This document shows positions 1-9,683 of a stretch of 64,000 bases of DNA, piece by piece; within the stretch, counting starts at the first letter, position 1; every line of letters begins with the position of its first letter. The DNA lies in assembly GCA_965222705.1 (NCBI GenBank), contig CBDCUO010000001.1, forward strand, positions 62,001 through 126,000, in the 5' to 3' direction. This DNA comes from JAFMDF01 sp965222705 (GTDB lineage: Bacteria; Bacteroidota; Bacteroidia; Chitinophagales; Saprospiraceae). Both the position numbers and the translations under genes were made by a program. Under the pieces are notes generated by a model that did no database searches, was not told the DNA's origin, and saw only the letters and a list, made by a program, of their open reading frames with translations.

Positions 1-2201
1 CGCATTAATTCGAAATGCCTATCAGCTTTTTCTAATTCAATAAAAAATGCGCCTATTGTCTTGGCATTCATGCAGGCGGAGGGCAAAATGCTTCGGATTG
101 TTACATTTTCGGCTTCCAGCGGTAAGCCGGCTTCTCGAGCGAGGATGATTAATTTTCTTCTAACATCAAACCCACTTAAATCTTCTCTTGGGTCTGGTTC
201 GGTATAGCCTTTTTCTTTGGCTTTTTTTACAATTTCGCTAAAAACGGTTCCTTCTACGAAAGAATTAAAAATAAAGGAGAGCGAACCAGAGAGTACGCCT
301 TCAATTTTTAGAATTCGATCGCCACTGTAAATCAAATCATTAAGTGTGGATATTACTGGAAGTCCAGCACCAACATTAGTTTCATACATAAATTGTACAC
401 CTCTTTTTTCAGCAATTGCTTTTAATTCTGAATATTGAGTGTACAGGGAAGAGGTAGAAATTTTATTCGGGGTGGAAATGGAAATACTGCTATTTAAAAT
501 TTCTTTATAATAAGAAACAATTTTTTTATTAGCAGTATTATCAATAAAAATGGTATTAGACAAGTTGAGGTCTTTCATTTTTTTAATAAAAGCAGGGAAG
601 TTCATTTTGTCCTCTGAATTTAAAAGGTGCGCCTTCCAATTATTCAAATCTATTCCATTTTCATTAAATAGCATTTTTTTGCTGTTCGCTAATGCGATTA
701 TTTTTATTTCTAAAGAACGCTTTTCCTTTAAATGTTTTGCTTGCGCCCTAATTTGCTTTATTAGCGTACTCCCGATCAATCCTACACCGATCATAAACAA
801 ATGTAGCTCTTTGGTATCTGAAAGGAAAAAAGCCTCGTGTAGAGCGTTTAAAGCCTTGCTTTCGTCTGATTTGTTGATGACCACAGAAATATTTAGCTCA
901 GAAGAGCCTTGTGCGATGGCAATAGCATTGATACCATTTTTTCCCAATGCCCTAAACATTCGTCCGGCAATGCCAGGTTGGTAGCGCATATTTTCTCCGA
1001 TAATTGCAACAATCGCCAGGTCGTTTTCAATTTTTACCGGATTGACTAATCTGGATTGCATTTCATATTCAAAAGCCCTTTCTACTACCCGTTTAGCTTT
1101 TTTTGCAGCTTTGGGCTGTATGGCAAAGCTGATGGAGTATTCGGAGGAGCCTTGAGTAATGAGAATAATATTTATGTTGGCTTCTGCCAAAGAATTAAAA
1201 AGTCGCCCAGCAATGCCCGGTACCCCAAAGAGTCCACTCCCAGAAAGCGTTAGCAAGGAAATATTTTCAATGGACGAAATGCCTTTTACGGCTGGTCCAT
1301 TTGTATCTCCTTTATCAGAAATAAGGGTTCCTCCAAAAGTTGGATTGAATGTATTTTTAATAAAAATGGGGATATTTTTGGAAAATGCAGGCTGAATAGT
1401 TGGCGGATAAATGACCTTTGCTCCAAAATGGGACATTTCCATTGCTTCGCCGTAGGTCATGGTTGGAATGGTAAATGCCTTTCTCACTTTCTTGGGATCA
1501 GTGGTCAGTACGCCGTTGACATCGGTCCAGATTTCGATTGCTTTTGCATTCAGTCCCGCCGCTAGCAAAGCAGCCGTGTAATCGGAACCTCCCCTGCCTA
1601 AAGTGGTAGTCAACCCCCCTTTGGCGGAAGCAATAAAACCGGTGACGACTTGAACCATACTAACTTGGGCGTAATGCGCTTTAATTTTTTCAAAAGTCAT
1701 GGACAAATCCACTTTTGCAGAGCCAAAAGTTTTGTCCGTTTTGATAATTTTTCGGGCGTCTAAGTAATCCGCTGGGATGCCCTGCTGAGTCAAAGCATGG
1801 GCAATGATAAAATTGGAGTTGCGCTCGCCGAAACTTAAGACATAGTCCATTGTTCGACTAGAAGCCTCTCGGACTAAAAAAATTCCATGCAAAATGTCTT
1901 TAAGAGTAGCGTGATTTTCTTTTAATTTTTTGATGACTCCTCTTTCCGTTTCCTTTTTCAGTAACGCCTTCGCTGCCTCAATATGTCGCTTATGGAAAGC
2001 ATCAAATAAGTCCAGGTAAGCATCATCGGCATTTTCTGCTCGTTTGCTCATTTCTATCAAGGCGTCCGTTATTCCGCTAAAAGCTGAAAAAACCACTGTA
2101 AATTTTTCTCTCTGGTGCTGATAGCTTTTTAGTAGTTCAATAATTTTTTTAATTCTTTCTGGCTTGGCAACAGAAGAACCGCCAAATTTTAATACTTTCA
2201 T
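1..2201 (-). CDS. thrA: Bifunctional aspartokinase / homoserine dehydrogenase (partial, C-terminus cut by window edge)
   Basis: This enzyme catalyses the first and third steps from aspartate to threonine and methionine: phosphorylation of aspartate and NAD(P)H reduction of aspartate semialdehyde. The reading frame begins MKVLKFGGSSVAKPERI, the kinase nucleotide/aspartate signature, at the ATG ending at 2201. The kinase spans about residues 1-290 and tandem ACT regulatory domains about 310-460. The homoserine dehydrogenase Rossmann motif GVGLIGSTL lies near residue 468. About 733 residues are visible of the usual 810-820, so the end of the dehydrogenase is missing. It runs leftwards off the window, so its operon partners (often thrB and thrC) cannot be seen. 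The fused architecture and both halves are clear; allosteric control by threonine is known for the family and is inferred here. Confidence 0.95.
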   Translation of the reverse strand, partial: MKVLKFGGSSVAKPERIKKIIELLKSYQHQREKFTVVFSAFSGITDALIEMSKRAENADDAYLDLFDAFHKRHIEAAKALLKKETERGVIKKLKENHATLKDILHGIFLVREASSRTMDYVLSFGERNSNFIIAHALTQQGIPADYLDARKIIKTDKTFGSAKVDLSMTFEKIKAHYAQVSMVQVVTGFIASAKGGLTTTLGRGGSDYTAALLAAGLNAKAIEIWTDVNGVLTTDPKKVRKAFTIPTMTYGEAMEMSHFGAKVIYPPTIQPAFSKNIPIFIKNTFNPTFGGTLISDKGDTNGPAVKGISSIENISLLTLSGSGLFGVPGIAGRLFNSLAEANINIILITQGSSEYSISFAIQPKAAKKAKRVVERAFEYEMQSRLVNPVKIENDLAIVAIIGENMRYQPGIAGRMFRALGKNGINAIAIAQGSSELNISVVINKSDESKALNALHEAFFLSDTKELHLFMIGVGLIGSTLIKQIRAQAKHLKEKRSLEIKIIALANSKKMLFNENGIDLNNWKAHLLNSEDKMNFPAFIKKMKDLNLSNTIFIDNTANKKIVSYYKEILNSSISISTPNKISTSSLYTQYSELKAIAEKRGVQFMYETNVGAGLPVISTLNDLIYSGDRILKIEGVLSGSLSFIFNSFVEGTVFSEIVKKAKEKGYTEPDPREDLSGFDVRRKLIILAREAGLPLEAENVTIRSILPSACMNAKTIGAFFIELEKADRHFELM

Positions 2202-2395
2202 TTGCCAAATTAATAATGGATAGAATATGCTCTTTCTACGTATCTGAAGGATAATGTTTTGTAAAAAGAAGGTGCGAATTTATCGGTTTGGCTATTAGGG
2301 AGCAACTATTTCTCAAACTAAAACGGATTTATACTTTTTTTCTTGATAAGTTAGTGCCAAAATTGGTTCTTTCTGACCCATAAAAGGCATTTTTA

Positions 2396-3649
2396 ATGAC
2401 TGCAAAGTGGACTAAATATTTTTTCTTCTTGACTCTTAGTAGCCTCTTTTTTTCAGCCGTTGCTTACAAAGAAGATTGGGGTTTTTTTGCTCATCGAAGG
2501 ATTAACCGATTGGCTATTTTTACTCTGCCTCCTGATATGATTGTTTTTTATAAAAAAAATATTGAGTATTTGACAGCTCATGCCACAGACCCTGATATGC
2601 GCCGGTATGCTGTGCCAACGGAGGGGATTCGACATTTTATAGACTTGGACCATTGGGAGAGCTTGCCCAGAAATTTTGTGGACACTCGCCGAATTTTTGC
2701 AGAAGCTACGATTATTAATCATAAAAAGGACACTTTAAGAATTTTTGGAAAAAATGTAAAAAGCTTGGATGAGTGGAATGTTGTTTTAAAAGGGCAAAAC
2801 CTTCCGACTTTTTTTAATAGAGATAGCATAGTGCTATTGCGAGAAGACTATGAAAAGTTTTTTTACGAGCAGATTTATCATTTTCAATATGAAAACCAGT
2901 GGGAATTAAATTGCGATAGCATCGCTCAGTTTTTTGCCTATCATGGCTTTAAGCTGGATTGTCAACAAGCTTATGCAGTGGATACCTTTGTGCAACACGG
3001 CGTGTTGCCCTATCATCTAGTCAGAATGCAGCGAAGCTTAACGGGGGCGATGCAATTGGGAAATGTAGAGCAGATACTCCGGCTATCAGCGGATTTTGGG
3101 CATTACATTGGGGATGCTCATGTACCTTTGCACACCCATAGCAATTATAATGGACAAAAAACGAATCAAATAGGTATTCATGCCTTTTGGGAAACTCGAT
3201 TGCCGGAATTGTTTGCGGATGGCTCCTACGATTATTTTGTCGGAAAGGCAGTATACATTGATGATCCTGTAGAACACTATTGGCAAATTGTAGAAAAGAG
3301 CCATTCTTTGGTAGAGGAGGTTTTGCAAATTGAAAAAGCAATCAGTAAAACTTTTCCAGAAGACCAACAAGACTGCTTTGTCGAACGAGGGACGGGCTAT
3401 ATTCAAAAAATGCCTTGCGAAAAATACGCAAAATTGTATCACCAACAACTCAATGGTCAAGTGGAATCCAGATTAAGGGCAGCTATTCAAACGGTTGGAA
3501 GTGCCTGGTACACAGCTTGGGTGGATGCAGGGCAGCCAGATTTAGCAAGGTTAGTGGATAACCGACAAATTGAAAAGGAAATCGAAGCAGAACGAAAATT
3601 GCTAAAGGCAGTTGAGAACGGAAAAATTTTTGGGAGGAAGCATAATTAA
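2396..3649 (+). CDS. Secreted zinc-dependent phospholipase C / S1-P1 nuclease-like protein
   Basis: A 417-residue protein with an N-terminal hydrophobic signal segment (residues about 7-24) followed by WGFFAHRRINRLAIF. Histidine and aspartate motifs typical of the trinuclear-zinc S1/P1 nuclease and phospholipase C superfamily follow: HFIDLDHWE near residue 82, FGHYIGDAHVPLHTHSNYNG near residue 235, and HAFWETRLPE near residue 262. These would ligate zinc in a mainly helical fold and act on phosphodiesters outside the cytoplasm. The exact substrate (phospholipid or nucleic acid) cannot be read from sequence. It is monocistronic and convergent with the membrane protein gene that follows, with only three bases between the stops. 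Family assignment is good; activity is inferred. Confidence 0.75.
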   Translation: MTAKWTKYFFFLTLSSLFFSAVAYKEDWGFFAHRRINRLAIFTLPPDMIVFYKKNIEYLTAHATDPDMRRYAVPTEGIRHFIDLDHWESLPRNFVDTRRIFAEATIINHKKDTLRIFGKNVKSLDEWNVVLKGQNLPTFFNRDSIVLLREDYEKFFYEQIYHFQYENQWELNCDSIAQFFAYHGFKLDCQQAYAVDTFVQHGVLPYHLVRMQRSLTGAMQLGNVEQILRLSADFGHYIGDAHVPLHTHSNYNGQKTNQIGIHAFWETRLPELFADGSYDYFVGKAVYIDDPVEHYWQIVEKSHSLVEEVLQIEKAISKTFPEDQQDCFVERGTGYIQKMPCEKYAKLYHQQLNGQVESRLRAAIQTVGSAWYTAWVDAGQPDLARLVDNRQIEKEIEAERKLLKAVENGKIFGRKHN

Positions 3650-3652
3650 AAA

Positions 3653-4114
3653 TCATTGTTCTTTTTCATAAAGGGCTTCCAGCGCTACATTTTTTTTGAG
3701 GATTTCCAACAGTTTGAACGAATTGGCTAAAAAAATCACCTTTTTTCCAAAAATGCCCGATTTTTTGAACGATAAATGGACTACTTTAAAAACCCAATAG
3801 GAAACTTCTTCCAATTTTTCAATATTGTGAAAAGGGTAGCGTGCTGTTTTTCTATAATTGGTTACATACACAAAATTATCATCTATCTCTACACGCTTTA
3901 GCCGGATGACCGAAAGATAAAATACAACCATGCCTGTCAAAAAAAAGGAAGTCATCAGTAGTCGAAAAGCGTGAATAGACAGATCTCCGACATAAGCGGC
4001 TTTACTGAGCCAAAAAGCGAGGGTCATCGCACCAAAAAAAATGCCCCAAAAGACAGGTAAGAACACTTTTAAGAAAAGCGTCCAGGTAGAAGAAATATTT
4101 GTGGGTTTTGACAT
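3653..4114 (-). CDS. Small membrane protein with PH-like C-terminal part
   Basis: A 153-residue protein, reading from the ATG ending at 4114 (MSKPTNISS). A TTG 42 bases upstream (ending at 4156) would overlap the ABC gene by 14 bases and adds an unconvincing leader, so the ATG is preferred. It has two hydrophobic segments (about residues 12-35 and 50-70). A beta-rich tail follows (VEIDDNFVYVTNYRKTARYP, then WVFKVVHLSFKK), resembling the bacterial PH-like domains found after paired membrane helices. It lies 28 bases downstream of the ABC ATPase gene on the same strand and is probably cotranscribed with it. The function is unknown, and it does not look like an ABC permease. Confidence 0.7.
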   Translation of the reverse strand: MSKPTNISSTWTLFLKVFLPVFWGIFFGAMTLAFWLSKAAYVGDLSIHAFRLLMTSFFLTGMVVFYLSVIRLKRVEIDDNFVYVTNYRKTARYPFHNIEKLEEVSYWVFKVVHLSFKKSGIFGKKVIFLANSFKLLEILKKNVALEALYEKEQ

Positions 4115-4142
4115 AGCTGTTTTTTGCAAAAATAGCCTTTTT

Positions 4143-4805
4143 TCAGGTTGCCACAATTCGTCCCCCTTTTAATCGAATAATGCGTTGCGTTTTAGCTGCT
4201 AAATGAAGGTCGTGTGTAACAATTACCAAGGTTGTCCCTGATTCCTCATTGAGTTTGAATAGCAAATCTTCTACTTTTTGTCCAGTTTCTTCGTCCAGAT
4301 TACCCGTTGGTTCATCGGCAAACAAGATTTTTGGATTATTGGAAAAAGCCCTTGCTAAAGAAACGCGCTGCTGCTCGCCACCGGAAAGTTGCGTTGGATA
4401 ATGATCATGGCGGTCTGCTAGACCGACCTTTTCCAATAATTCCATTGCTTTTTTTGCTGCTTTGGTTTCTCCTCGTAGCTCCAACGGAACCATTACATTT
4501 TCCAAAGCGGTCAAAGTAGGAATCAGTTGAAAATTTTGAAAAATAAACCCCACGTATTGGTTTCTTAAATTGGCTCGTTCATCTTCTGTTAATGGTTCCA
4601 GCGCTACGTTATTTAACGTTACAGAACCAGAACTTGCCTTATCCAAACCAGCACATAAGCCCAATAAAGTCGTTTTGCCACTTCCTGAAGGCCCTACGAT
4701 AGAAATCGTATCACCTTCTTCGATTTTGAAATTGATATCTTTCAAAACATTTACGGCCTTATTGCCACTCGTATAGGTTTTGGACAAATTAGTTGCTTTT
4801 AGCAT
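4143..4805 (-). CDS. ABC transporter ATP-binding protein, LolD/MacB type
   Basis: A 220-residue single ATPase domain. Walker A GPSGSGKTTLLGL is near residue 39, the Q-loop is in GFIFQNFQLIPTLTALENVM, the signature LSGGEQQRVSLARAF is near residue 140, Walker B ILFADEPTGNLDEE follows, and the H-loop is VTHDLH. The length and the FQNFQLIPTLTALENV pattern are those of the LolD/MacB/YbbA family, which drives lipoprotein release or efflux with FtsX-like permeases and not import. No permease gene lies next to it; only a small membrane protein follows. The partner is therefore probably encoded elsewhere, which prevents naming the transported substrate. The domain assignment is certain; the LolD role is only one possibility. 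Confidence 0.9.
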   Translation of the reverse strand: MLKATNLSKTYTSGNKAVNVLKDINFKIEEGDTISIVGPSGSGKTTLLGLCAGLDKASSGSVTLNNVALEPLTEDERANLRNQYVGFIFQNFQLIPTLTALENVMVPLELRGETKAAKKAMELLEKVGLADRHDHYPTQLSGGEQQRVSLARAFSNNPKILFADEPTGNLDEETGQKVEDLLFKLNEESGTTLVIVTHDLHLAAKTQRIIRLKGGRIVAT

Positions 4806-5040
4806 TATTTTTTTAGTTGATGTTCAATAGCTATTCCAACTAACAAAGGTAAATATAGTTCAAAGAAAATGAATGGTGTCGTTAAATCTTTGGATAAAGT
4901 ATAAGAAAAACCAGATTAGCTGGTTTTCAAGAGGAGCAAAATCATAAATAAATGTTAAGTAAATTCACATATTAGCTTCTTTTTTGAAAAAATTTAAATT
5001 TTGTTTTGCCTAATTTATAACCGATAAAAAAAACGGACAA

Positions 5041-5493
5041 ATGATGAAATTTTCTTACTTTTTAATAGGCTCACTCTTTTTACTTTCTAATACCATTGCT
5101 GCCCAATTAAATCCGGTAAAGTGGACCTTTTCTGTAGCGCAGACAAGTGATGTTGAATACCAAATTACTTTTACAGCAGAGGTAGCAAATGGTTGGAGTA
5201 TTTATTCCCAACATACCGACCCAAGCGGACCCGTTCCCACCTCATTTAATTTTGATGAAAATGCCAATATTCAATTAATCGGCGAAATGGAAGAACGGGG
5301 AAAGAAGAAGGAGGCATTTGATGAATTATTTGGCGTAAATGTTATTAAATTCAGTGGAACGACCACTTTCATCCAAAAAGTAAGAGCAAAAACAGAAGGC
5401 GTAAGCATCTCTGGCTATTTGGAATATATGTGCTGTGATGATGAAAAATGCCTGCCGCCCAAAGAGGTGGATTTTGAAATAAGTTTAGAATAA
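5041..5493 (+). CDS. Stand-alone secreted DsbD-alpha-like domain protein
   Basis: A 150-residue protein with a signal peptide (about residues 1-21, ending IAAQ) and a single domain matching the N-terminal periplasmic domain of DsbD. It shows the repeated pattern NGWSIYSQHTDPSGPVPTSF, and the cysteine motif YMCCDDEKCLPP near residue 130 supplies the redox pair. In DsbD this domain receives electrons from the membrane domain and hands them to periplasmic partners. Here it is encoded alone, 157 bases upstream of a complete dsbD that itself has two copies of the same domain. It may be an exchangeable electron acceptor or arise from duplication. The start at 5041 (ATGATG) gives a good signal peptide; the next ATG three bases on is equally possible. 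Confidence 0.8.
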   Translation: MMKFSYFLIGSLFLLSNTIAAQLNPVKWTFSVAQTSDVEYQITFTAEVANGWSIYSQHTDPSGPVPTSFNFDENANIQLIGEMEERGKKKEAFDELFGVNVIKFSGTTTFIQKVRAKTEGVSISGYLEYMCCDDEKCLPPKEVDFEISLE

Positions 5494-5650
5494 TACCAGT
5501 TCATCGCTCAATTTTCGCGTTTCCTACCAATTTGTTCCAATTAGGACACTTTTATTGAAACAATTTTGGTTTAAAGAAAATATTATGAGGAGCGAGGCGC
5601 ATTAAAGGAGTAAAAAACTCCCAACAAGCTCTTATAAAAAATCCGAAACC

Positions 5651-8302
5651 ATGAAGATATTAACAACCTTTGCCTTTTTACTAGGAATAAATCTGATATC
5701 CTTTAGTCAGATATTAACACCGGTCAAATGGCAAATGAATAGTCAACAAGTTGGAGATAATGAGTTTGAATTAGTTTTTACAGCCAAAATTGATGAAGGC
5801 TGGAAAATTTATTCTCAATATTTGGAATCAGACGATGGACCAATACCGACCAGTTTTAATTTTGAAGAAGGCGACCACTATGAAATGATTGGCAAGATAG
5901 AGGAAGCACAAACTAATCGAAAAAAGGCTTTTGATAGGGTCTTTAAAATGGAACTCATTACCTTCACAAAGGAGGGAACCTTTACTCAAAAGGTAAAAAT
6001 CCATGATTATTCCAAGCCAATTGTGGGCTATCTGGAATTTATGTGCTGTGATGCCACCCGTTGCTTACCGCCTTCGGAGGAGGATTTTGAGTTTACCTTA
6101 GTCGCAAAACAAGCAGAAAAAGAAAAAGTAACAGTAGTAGAGGAAGCAGAAACAAAGCCCATAGAAAAACCTAATCAACCCACTGAGAAGACAACAACAA
6201 TACCCGAAAAAATTGCCGAGAACCAACCTATCGAAACACCTAAAAAGGTAGTTCCTCAGGAAGAAATTGCAAAAAAATCCAAAATCACCAATCAAGCGGC
6301 TTCTACCAGTCAACCAACAACTAACTCCAGAAACGAAGGCATTTTAGACCCTGCAAAGTGGTCTTTAAAAGTGGAAAAGATAAGCGATGCTGAATACGAC
6401 TTGACCTTTACAGCGAATATGAAAAAAGGCTGGTATATCTATTCTCAGTTTACCGACCCAGATGGCCCCGTTCCGACTGGTTTTTTCTTTACAAAAGCAG
6501 AGCATTATGAATTAGCTGGAGAAGCCAAAGAAATCGGAGAGATAAAAGAAGGTCCAGAGCCTGTTTTTGATAATGTGATCGTTAGAAAGTTTACAGGAGG
6601 AAAGGCAACCTTTGTACAAAGGGTAAAAACGCAAAATGCCAATAAAGCAATTGAAGGCTTTTTGGAATATATGGCCTGTGATAATGAGATGTGTACTCCC
6701 CCCACACCAGTTGATTTTAAGGTAATTCCTCAAACGCTTTTGACACAGATAGGATCAGAGGTGAGCGAGCATACAGTTGCTACCGTTCCCAATGAAGAAA
6801 AAACTAATTTTGATGATGAGTTGGTTTATCAAGAATGTGGACATGACCATCCGGAAGCAAGCAAGAGCTTATGGAGCATTTTCGTGCTGGGCTTTTTAGG
6901 GGGGCTGATTGCCCTATTGACCCCATGTGTCTTTCCAATGATACCCTTGACGGTTAGTTTTTTTACAAAAAGTAGTGAAAATAAAAGCAAGGGTCTGGTG
7001 AACGCCTTTTTGTATGGTTTTTTCATCTTATTGGTTTACTTGATTTTAAGTATTCCCTTTCATTTGATGGACTCTATTAATCCAGACATTCTGAATGAGA
7101 TTTCTACGAATGTTTGGCTCAATGTTATTTTCTTTTTGGTATTTATGTTTTTTGCAGGTTCGTTTTTTGGCTATTATGAACTGACATTGCCAAGTAGCTG
7201 GGTATCCAAATCGAGTTCGGCAGAAGGCATTGGAGGCTTATTGGGCATTTTCTTCATGGCTTTGACCTTAGCCTTGGTTTCCTTTTCCTGTACAGGGCCC
7301 ATTTTGGGTTCTCTATTAGCAGGAGCCTTGACTTCGGACGGAGGTGCCTGGCAGTTGACTGCAGGCATGGGCGGGTTTGGTTTAGCTTTGGCCTTGCCGT
7401 TTGCCATTTTTGCCGCCTTCCCTACCCTAATGAATGCTCTGCCAAAATCTGGCGGCTGGCTGAATGTAGTAAAGGTTGTTCTGGGCTTTTTAGAAGTGGC
7501 TGCCGCATTTAAGTTTTTATCCAATGCAGACCTGGTTTCGCACTGGGGTGTTTTAAAAATAGAACCTATTTTAATCATTTGGGCTTTGACCTTTTTGGGG
7601 TTGGGTTTATATCTTTTTGGTAAAATAAAATTTCCACACGATTCGCCTATTAAAAAATTGGGCTTCGGAAGGATTGCCTTTGGATTGGCTTCCTTTGCAT
7701 TTACGCTTTATTTATTATCAGGGCTTCTGTACGATAAAGAAGCGGGCTCTCTTAAGTCCTTGACTTTATTGAGCGGCTTGGCTCCGCCTGCTTGTTATAG
7801 CATTTTATATCCCTGTGAGTGCCCTCAAAATTTGAATTGTTTTAAAGATTATGAACAGGGTATCAGCCATGCGCAAAAAGTAGATAAACCCATTCTGCTG
7901 GACTTCACGGGCTATGCCTGTGTCAATTGTAGAAAAATGGAAGAAAATGTTTGGCCCATAGACAAGGTATACGAACAATTAAAGGAAAAGTATATACTGG
8001 TTTCGCTCTATGTAGATGATAAAAAGGAATTGCCAGAAGTAGAAAAAATAGAGGTCAAAAGAGCCAATGGCACAACCAGAAAATTGAGAAATTACGGGCA
8101 TAAATGGGCACATTTTCAAGCGGCCAGGTTTAAAAGCAATACCCAGCCTTTTTATGTATTATTGTCTCCCGACGGCAAAACGATTTTAAATCAACCTGTT
8201 GGTTATACGCCGGATGAAGATGAATATGCGGCGTTTCTTCGCTGCGGAATAGAGGCTTATGGTAAATATAAGCAGGAAAAAGGAGCAATTGGAATGAAAT
8301 AA
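5651..8302 (+). CDS. dsbD: Thiol:disulfide interchange protein DsbD with two alpha domains
   Basis: An 883-residue cytoplasmic-membrane electron conduit that carries reducing power from cytoplasmic thioredoxin to the periplasm. After a signal peptide (1-19) come two DsbD-alpha domains, about residues 20-155 (cysteines in MCCDATRCLPP) and 230-365 (MACDNEMCTPP). A Lys/Glu/Pro/Thr-rich linker (about 160-225) joins them. The eight-helix membrane domain (about 410-700) has its two redox cysteines in LLTPCVFPMIP and SFSCTGPILG. The C-terminal thioredoxin-like domain (about 720-870) carries CVNC in FTGYACVNCRKMEENVW. Canonical DsbD has one alpha domain, so this protein is about 300 residues longer than the roughly 570 of the E. 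coli form. Together with the upstream stand-alone copy there are three alpha domains in 3.3 kb. Confidence 0.93.
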   Translation: MKILTTFAFLLGINLISFSQILTPVKWQMNSQQVGDNEFELVFTAKIDEGWKIYSQYLESDDGPIPTSFNFEEGDHYEMIGKIEEAQTNRKKAFDRVFKMELITFTKEGTFTQKVKIHDYSKPIVGYLEFMCCDATRCLPPSEEDFEFTLVAKQAEKEKVTVVEEAETKPIEKPNQPTEKTTTIPEKIAENQPIETPKKVVPQEEIAKKSKITNQAASTSQPTTNSRNEGILDPAKWSLKVEKISDAEYDLTFTANMKKGWYIYSQFTDPDGPVPTGFFFTKAEHYELAGEAKEIGEIKEGPEPVFDNVIVRKFTGGKATFVQRVKTQNANKAIEGFLEYMACDNEMCTPPTPVDFKVIPQTLLTQIGSEVSEHTVATVPNEEKTNFDDELVYQECGHDHPEASKSLWSIFVLGFLGGLIALLTPCVFPMIPLTVSFFTKSSENKSKGLVNAFLYGFFILLVYLILSIPFHLMDSINPDILNEISTNVWLNVIFFLVFMFFAGSFFGYYELTLPSSWVSKSSSAEGIGGLLGIFFMALTLALVSFSCTGPILGSLLAGALTSDGGAWQLTAGMGGFGLALALPFAIFAAFPTLMNALPKSGGWLNVVKVVLGFLEVAAAFKFLSNADLVSHWGVLKIEPILIIWALTFLGLGLYLFGKIKFPHDSPIKKLGFGRIAFGLASFAFTLYLLSGLLYDKEAGSLKSLTLLSGLAPPACYSILYPCECPQNLNCFKDYEQGISHAQKVDKPILLDFTGYACVNCRKMEENVWPIDKVYEQLKEKYILVSLYVDDKKELPEVEKIEVKRANGTTRKLRNYGHKWAHFQAARFKSNTQPFYVLLSPDGKTILNQPVGYTPDEDEYAAFLRCGIEAYGKYKQEKGAIGMK

Positions 8303-8383
8303 CCATAGGCATCAAATTTCTGCTCTTCCTCTATTGCAGTAACGCAAAGCGAATTATTAATCCTTTATGCTGTTGGAAATGTG

Positions 8384-8412
8384 TTGTTTTTGGTAAAAAC
8401 CCATTACTTTTG
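8384..8412 (+). promoter_or_regulatory. Candidate Bacteroidota promoter for prfA
   Basis: A TTG at 8384-8386 (-33 element) is followed by an 18-base spacer and TACTTTTG at 8405-8412 (-7 element, consensus TAnnTTTG). Transcription would begin near 8420, about 110 bases ahead of prfA. The match is by eye only. Confidence 0.5.
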
Positions 8413-8529
8413 CAGTCTAAAAAATAAAGTATGTATCTTTTACCCATTCACTTTTTCTGGTAGCTACCCTTTCCAACCTTTGTAGAAACGACCTTTCCTT
8501 TTTTATTTTTCATAAAAAAAATCAATCAA

Positions 8530-9603
8530 ATGTTAGATAAACTGGCCGCTATACAGGAGCGATATTTTTATTTAGAGGAACGATTAGCAGACCCTGCGGT
8601 CATATCCGACCAAAAACAATATATGAAAACTAACAAGGAGTATAAAGATTTGCAAGAAATTGTAGAAGTATATCGGGAATATAAAAATCTATTAGGGAAT
8701 ATTGATACCGCTAAAGAAATGCTTTCCGAAGAAGATAAAGACATGAAAGAAATGGCTCAATTGGAGCTGGAGGAATTATTCCCCCAAAAAGAAGAGTTAG
8801 AGGCAAAAATAAAATTACTCCTTATCCCCAAAGATCCGGAAGATGCCAAAGATGTCATTTTTGAAATTAGATCAGGTACGGGCGGCGATGAGGCCAGTAT
8901 TTTTGCCGGAGATTTGTATAAGATGTATTCCAAATTCTTTGAAAATCAAGGCTGGAAAGTAGAAGTTTTAAACGTTACTGAAGGTACGGTGGGCGGATAC
9001 AGCAAATTAGTGCTGGAAGTAACGGGTAACGAAGTCTATGGAAAATTAAAATTTGAATCTGGGGCGCATCGGGTTCAGCGTGTCCCTAAAACAGAATCGC
9101 AAGGTAGGGTACATACCTCTGCTGCTACCGTAGCGGTCATGCCCAAACTGGAAATGGAAGATGTAAATATTAATAAAGCGGACCTAAAAGTGGATACTTT
9201 TCGGTCTAGTGGTGCAGGTGGCCAGCATGTCAACAAAACGGAGTCAGGCGTGCGCTTTACTCATATTCCCACGGGCGTAGTGGCAGAAAGTACAGATGGG
9301 CGTTCACAAATCAAAAACAGAGAAATTGCCTTGCAGCGATTATATCAAAAGGTGTATGAGCAACAAAAGACAGCGCATGAGTCCAAAATAGCGGCGGAGC
9401 GAAAATCCCTCGTAGGATCAGGCGACCGCTCCGGAAAAATTCGCACCTATAATTATCCCCAAAACAGGGTGACAGATCATCGAATTGGTTTAACGCTTTA
9501 TAGTTTGGATAAAATTGTAGATGGAAATATTGAAGAAATCATAGAGGCTTTGCAAGTGGCAGAAAATGCAGAAAAATTAAAGGCTGGTGAAATGGCAAGT
9601 TGA
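8530..9603 (+). CDS. prfA: Peptide chain release factor 1
   Basis: RF1 recognises UAA and UAG stop codons and hydrolyses peptidyl-tRNA on the ribosome. The 357-residue length is standard. The stop-codon-reading tripeptide is the RF1-type PxT (here PKT, in QRVPKTESQGRVHTS near residue 185), not the SPF of RF2. The catalytic GGQ is in SSGAGGQHVNKTESGVR near residue 230. The N-terminal helical domain is complete. The gene is monocistronic, with a candidate promoter upstream and a strong bidirectional terminator 17 bases after its stop. The GGQ glutamine is normally methylated by PrmC, which is not encoded in this window. Confidence 0.97.
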   Translation: MLDKLAAIQERYFYLEERLADPAVISDQKQYMKTNKEYKDLQEIVEVYREYKNLLGNIDTAKEMLSEEDKDMKEMAQLELEELFPQKEELEAKIKLLLIPKDPEDAKDVIFEIRSGTGGDEASIFAGDLYKMYSKFFENQGWKVEVLNVTEGTVGGYSKLVLEVTGNEVYGKLKFESGAHRVQRVPKTESQGRVHTSAATVAVMPKLEMEDVNINKADLKVDTFRSSGAGGQHVNKTESGVRFTHIPTGVVAESTDGRSQIKNREIALQRLYQKVYEQQKTAHESKIAAERKSLVGSGDRSGKIRTYNYPQNRVTDHRIGLTLYSLDKIVDGNIEEIIEALQVAENAEKLKAGEMAS

Positions 9604-9620
9604 TTTGAGCACTGGGCACA

Positions 9621-9660
9621 AAAAAAGCAGCGCATTAATCTAAAATTGCGCTGCTTTTTT
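9621..9660. terminator. Bidirectional intrinsic terminator
   Basis: A perfect 14-bp stem (AAAAAAGCAGCGCA paired with TGCGCTGCTTTTTT) with a 12-base loop. It is flanked by an A-run on one side and a T-run on the other, and lies between the convergent prfA and TPR genes, so it can serve both. Confidence 0.92.
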
Positions 9661-9683
9661 GTTGATATAAAATCAAGTGATTA

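Noticed and set aside
6098..6313. A Cys/Phe-rich frame on the minus strand opposite dsbD
   Set aside because: It is the complement of the Lys/Glu/Pro/Thr linker between the two alpha domains.
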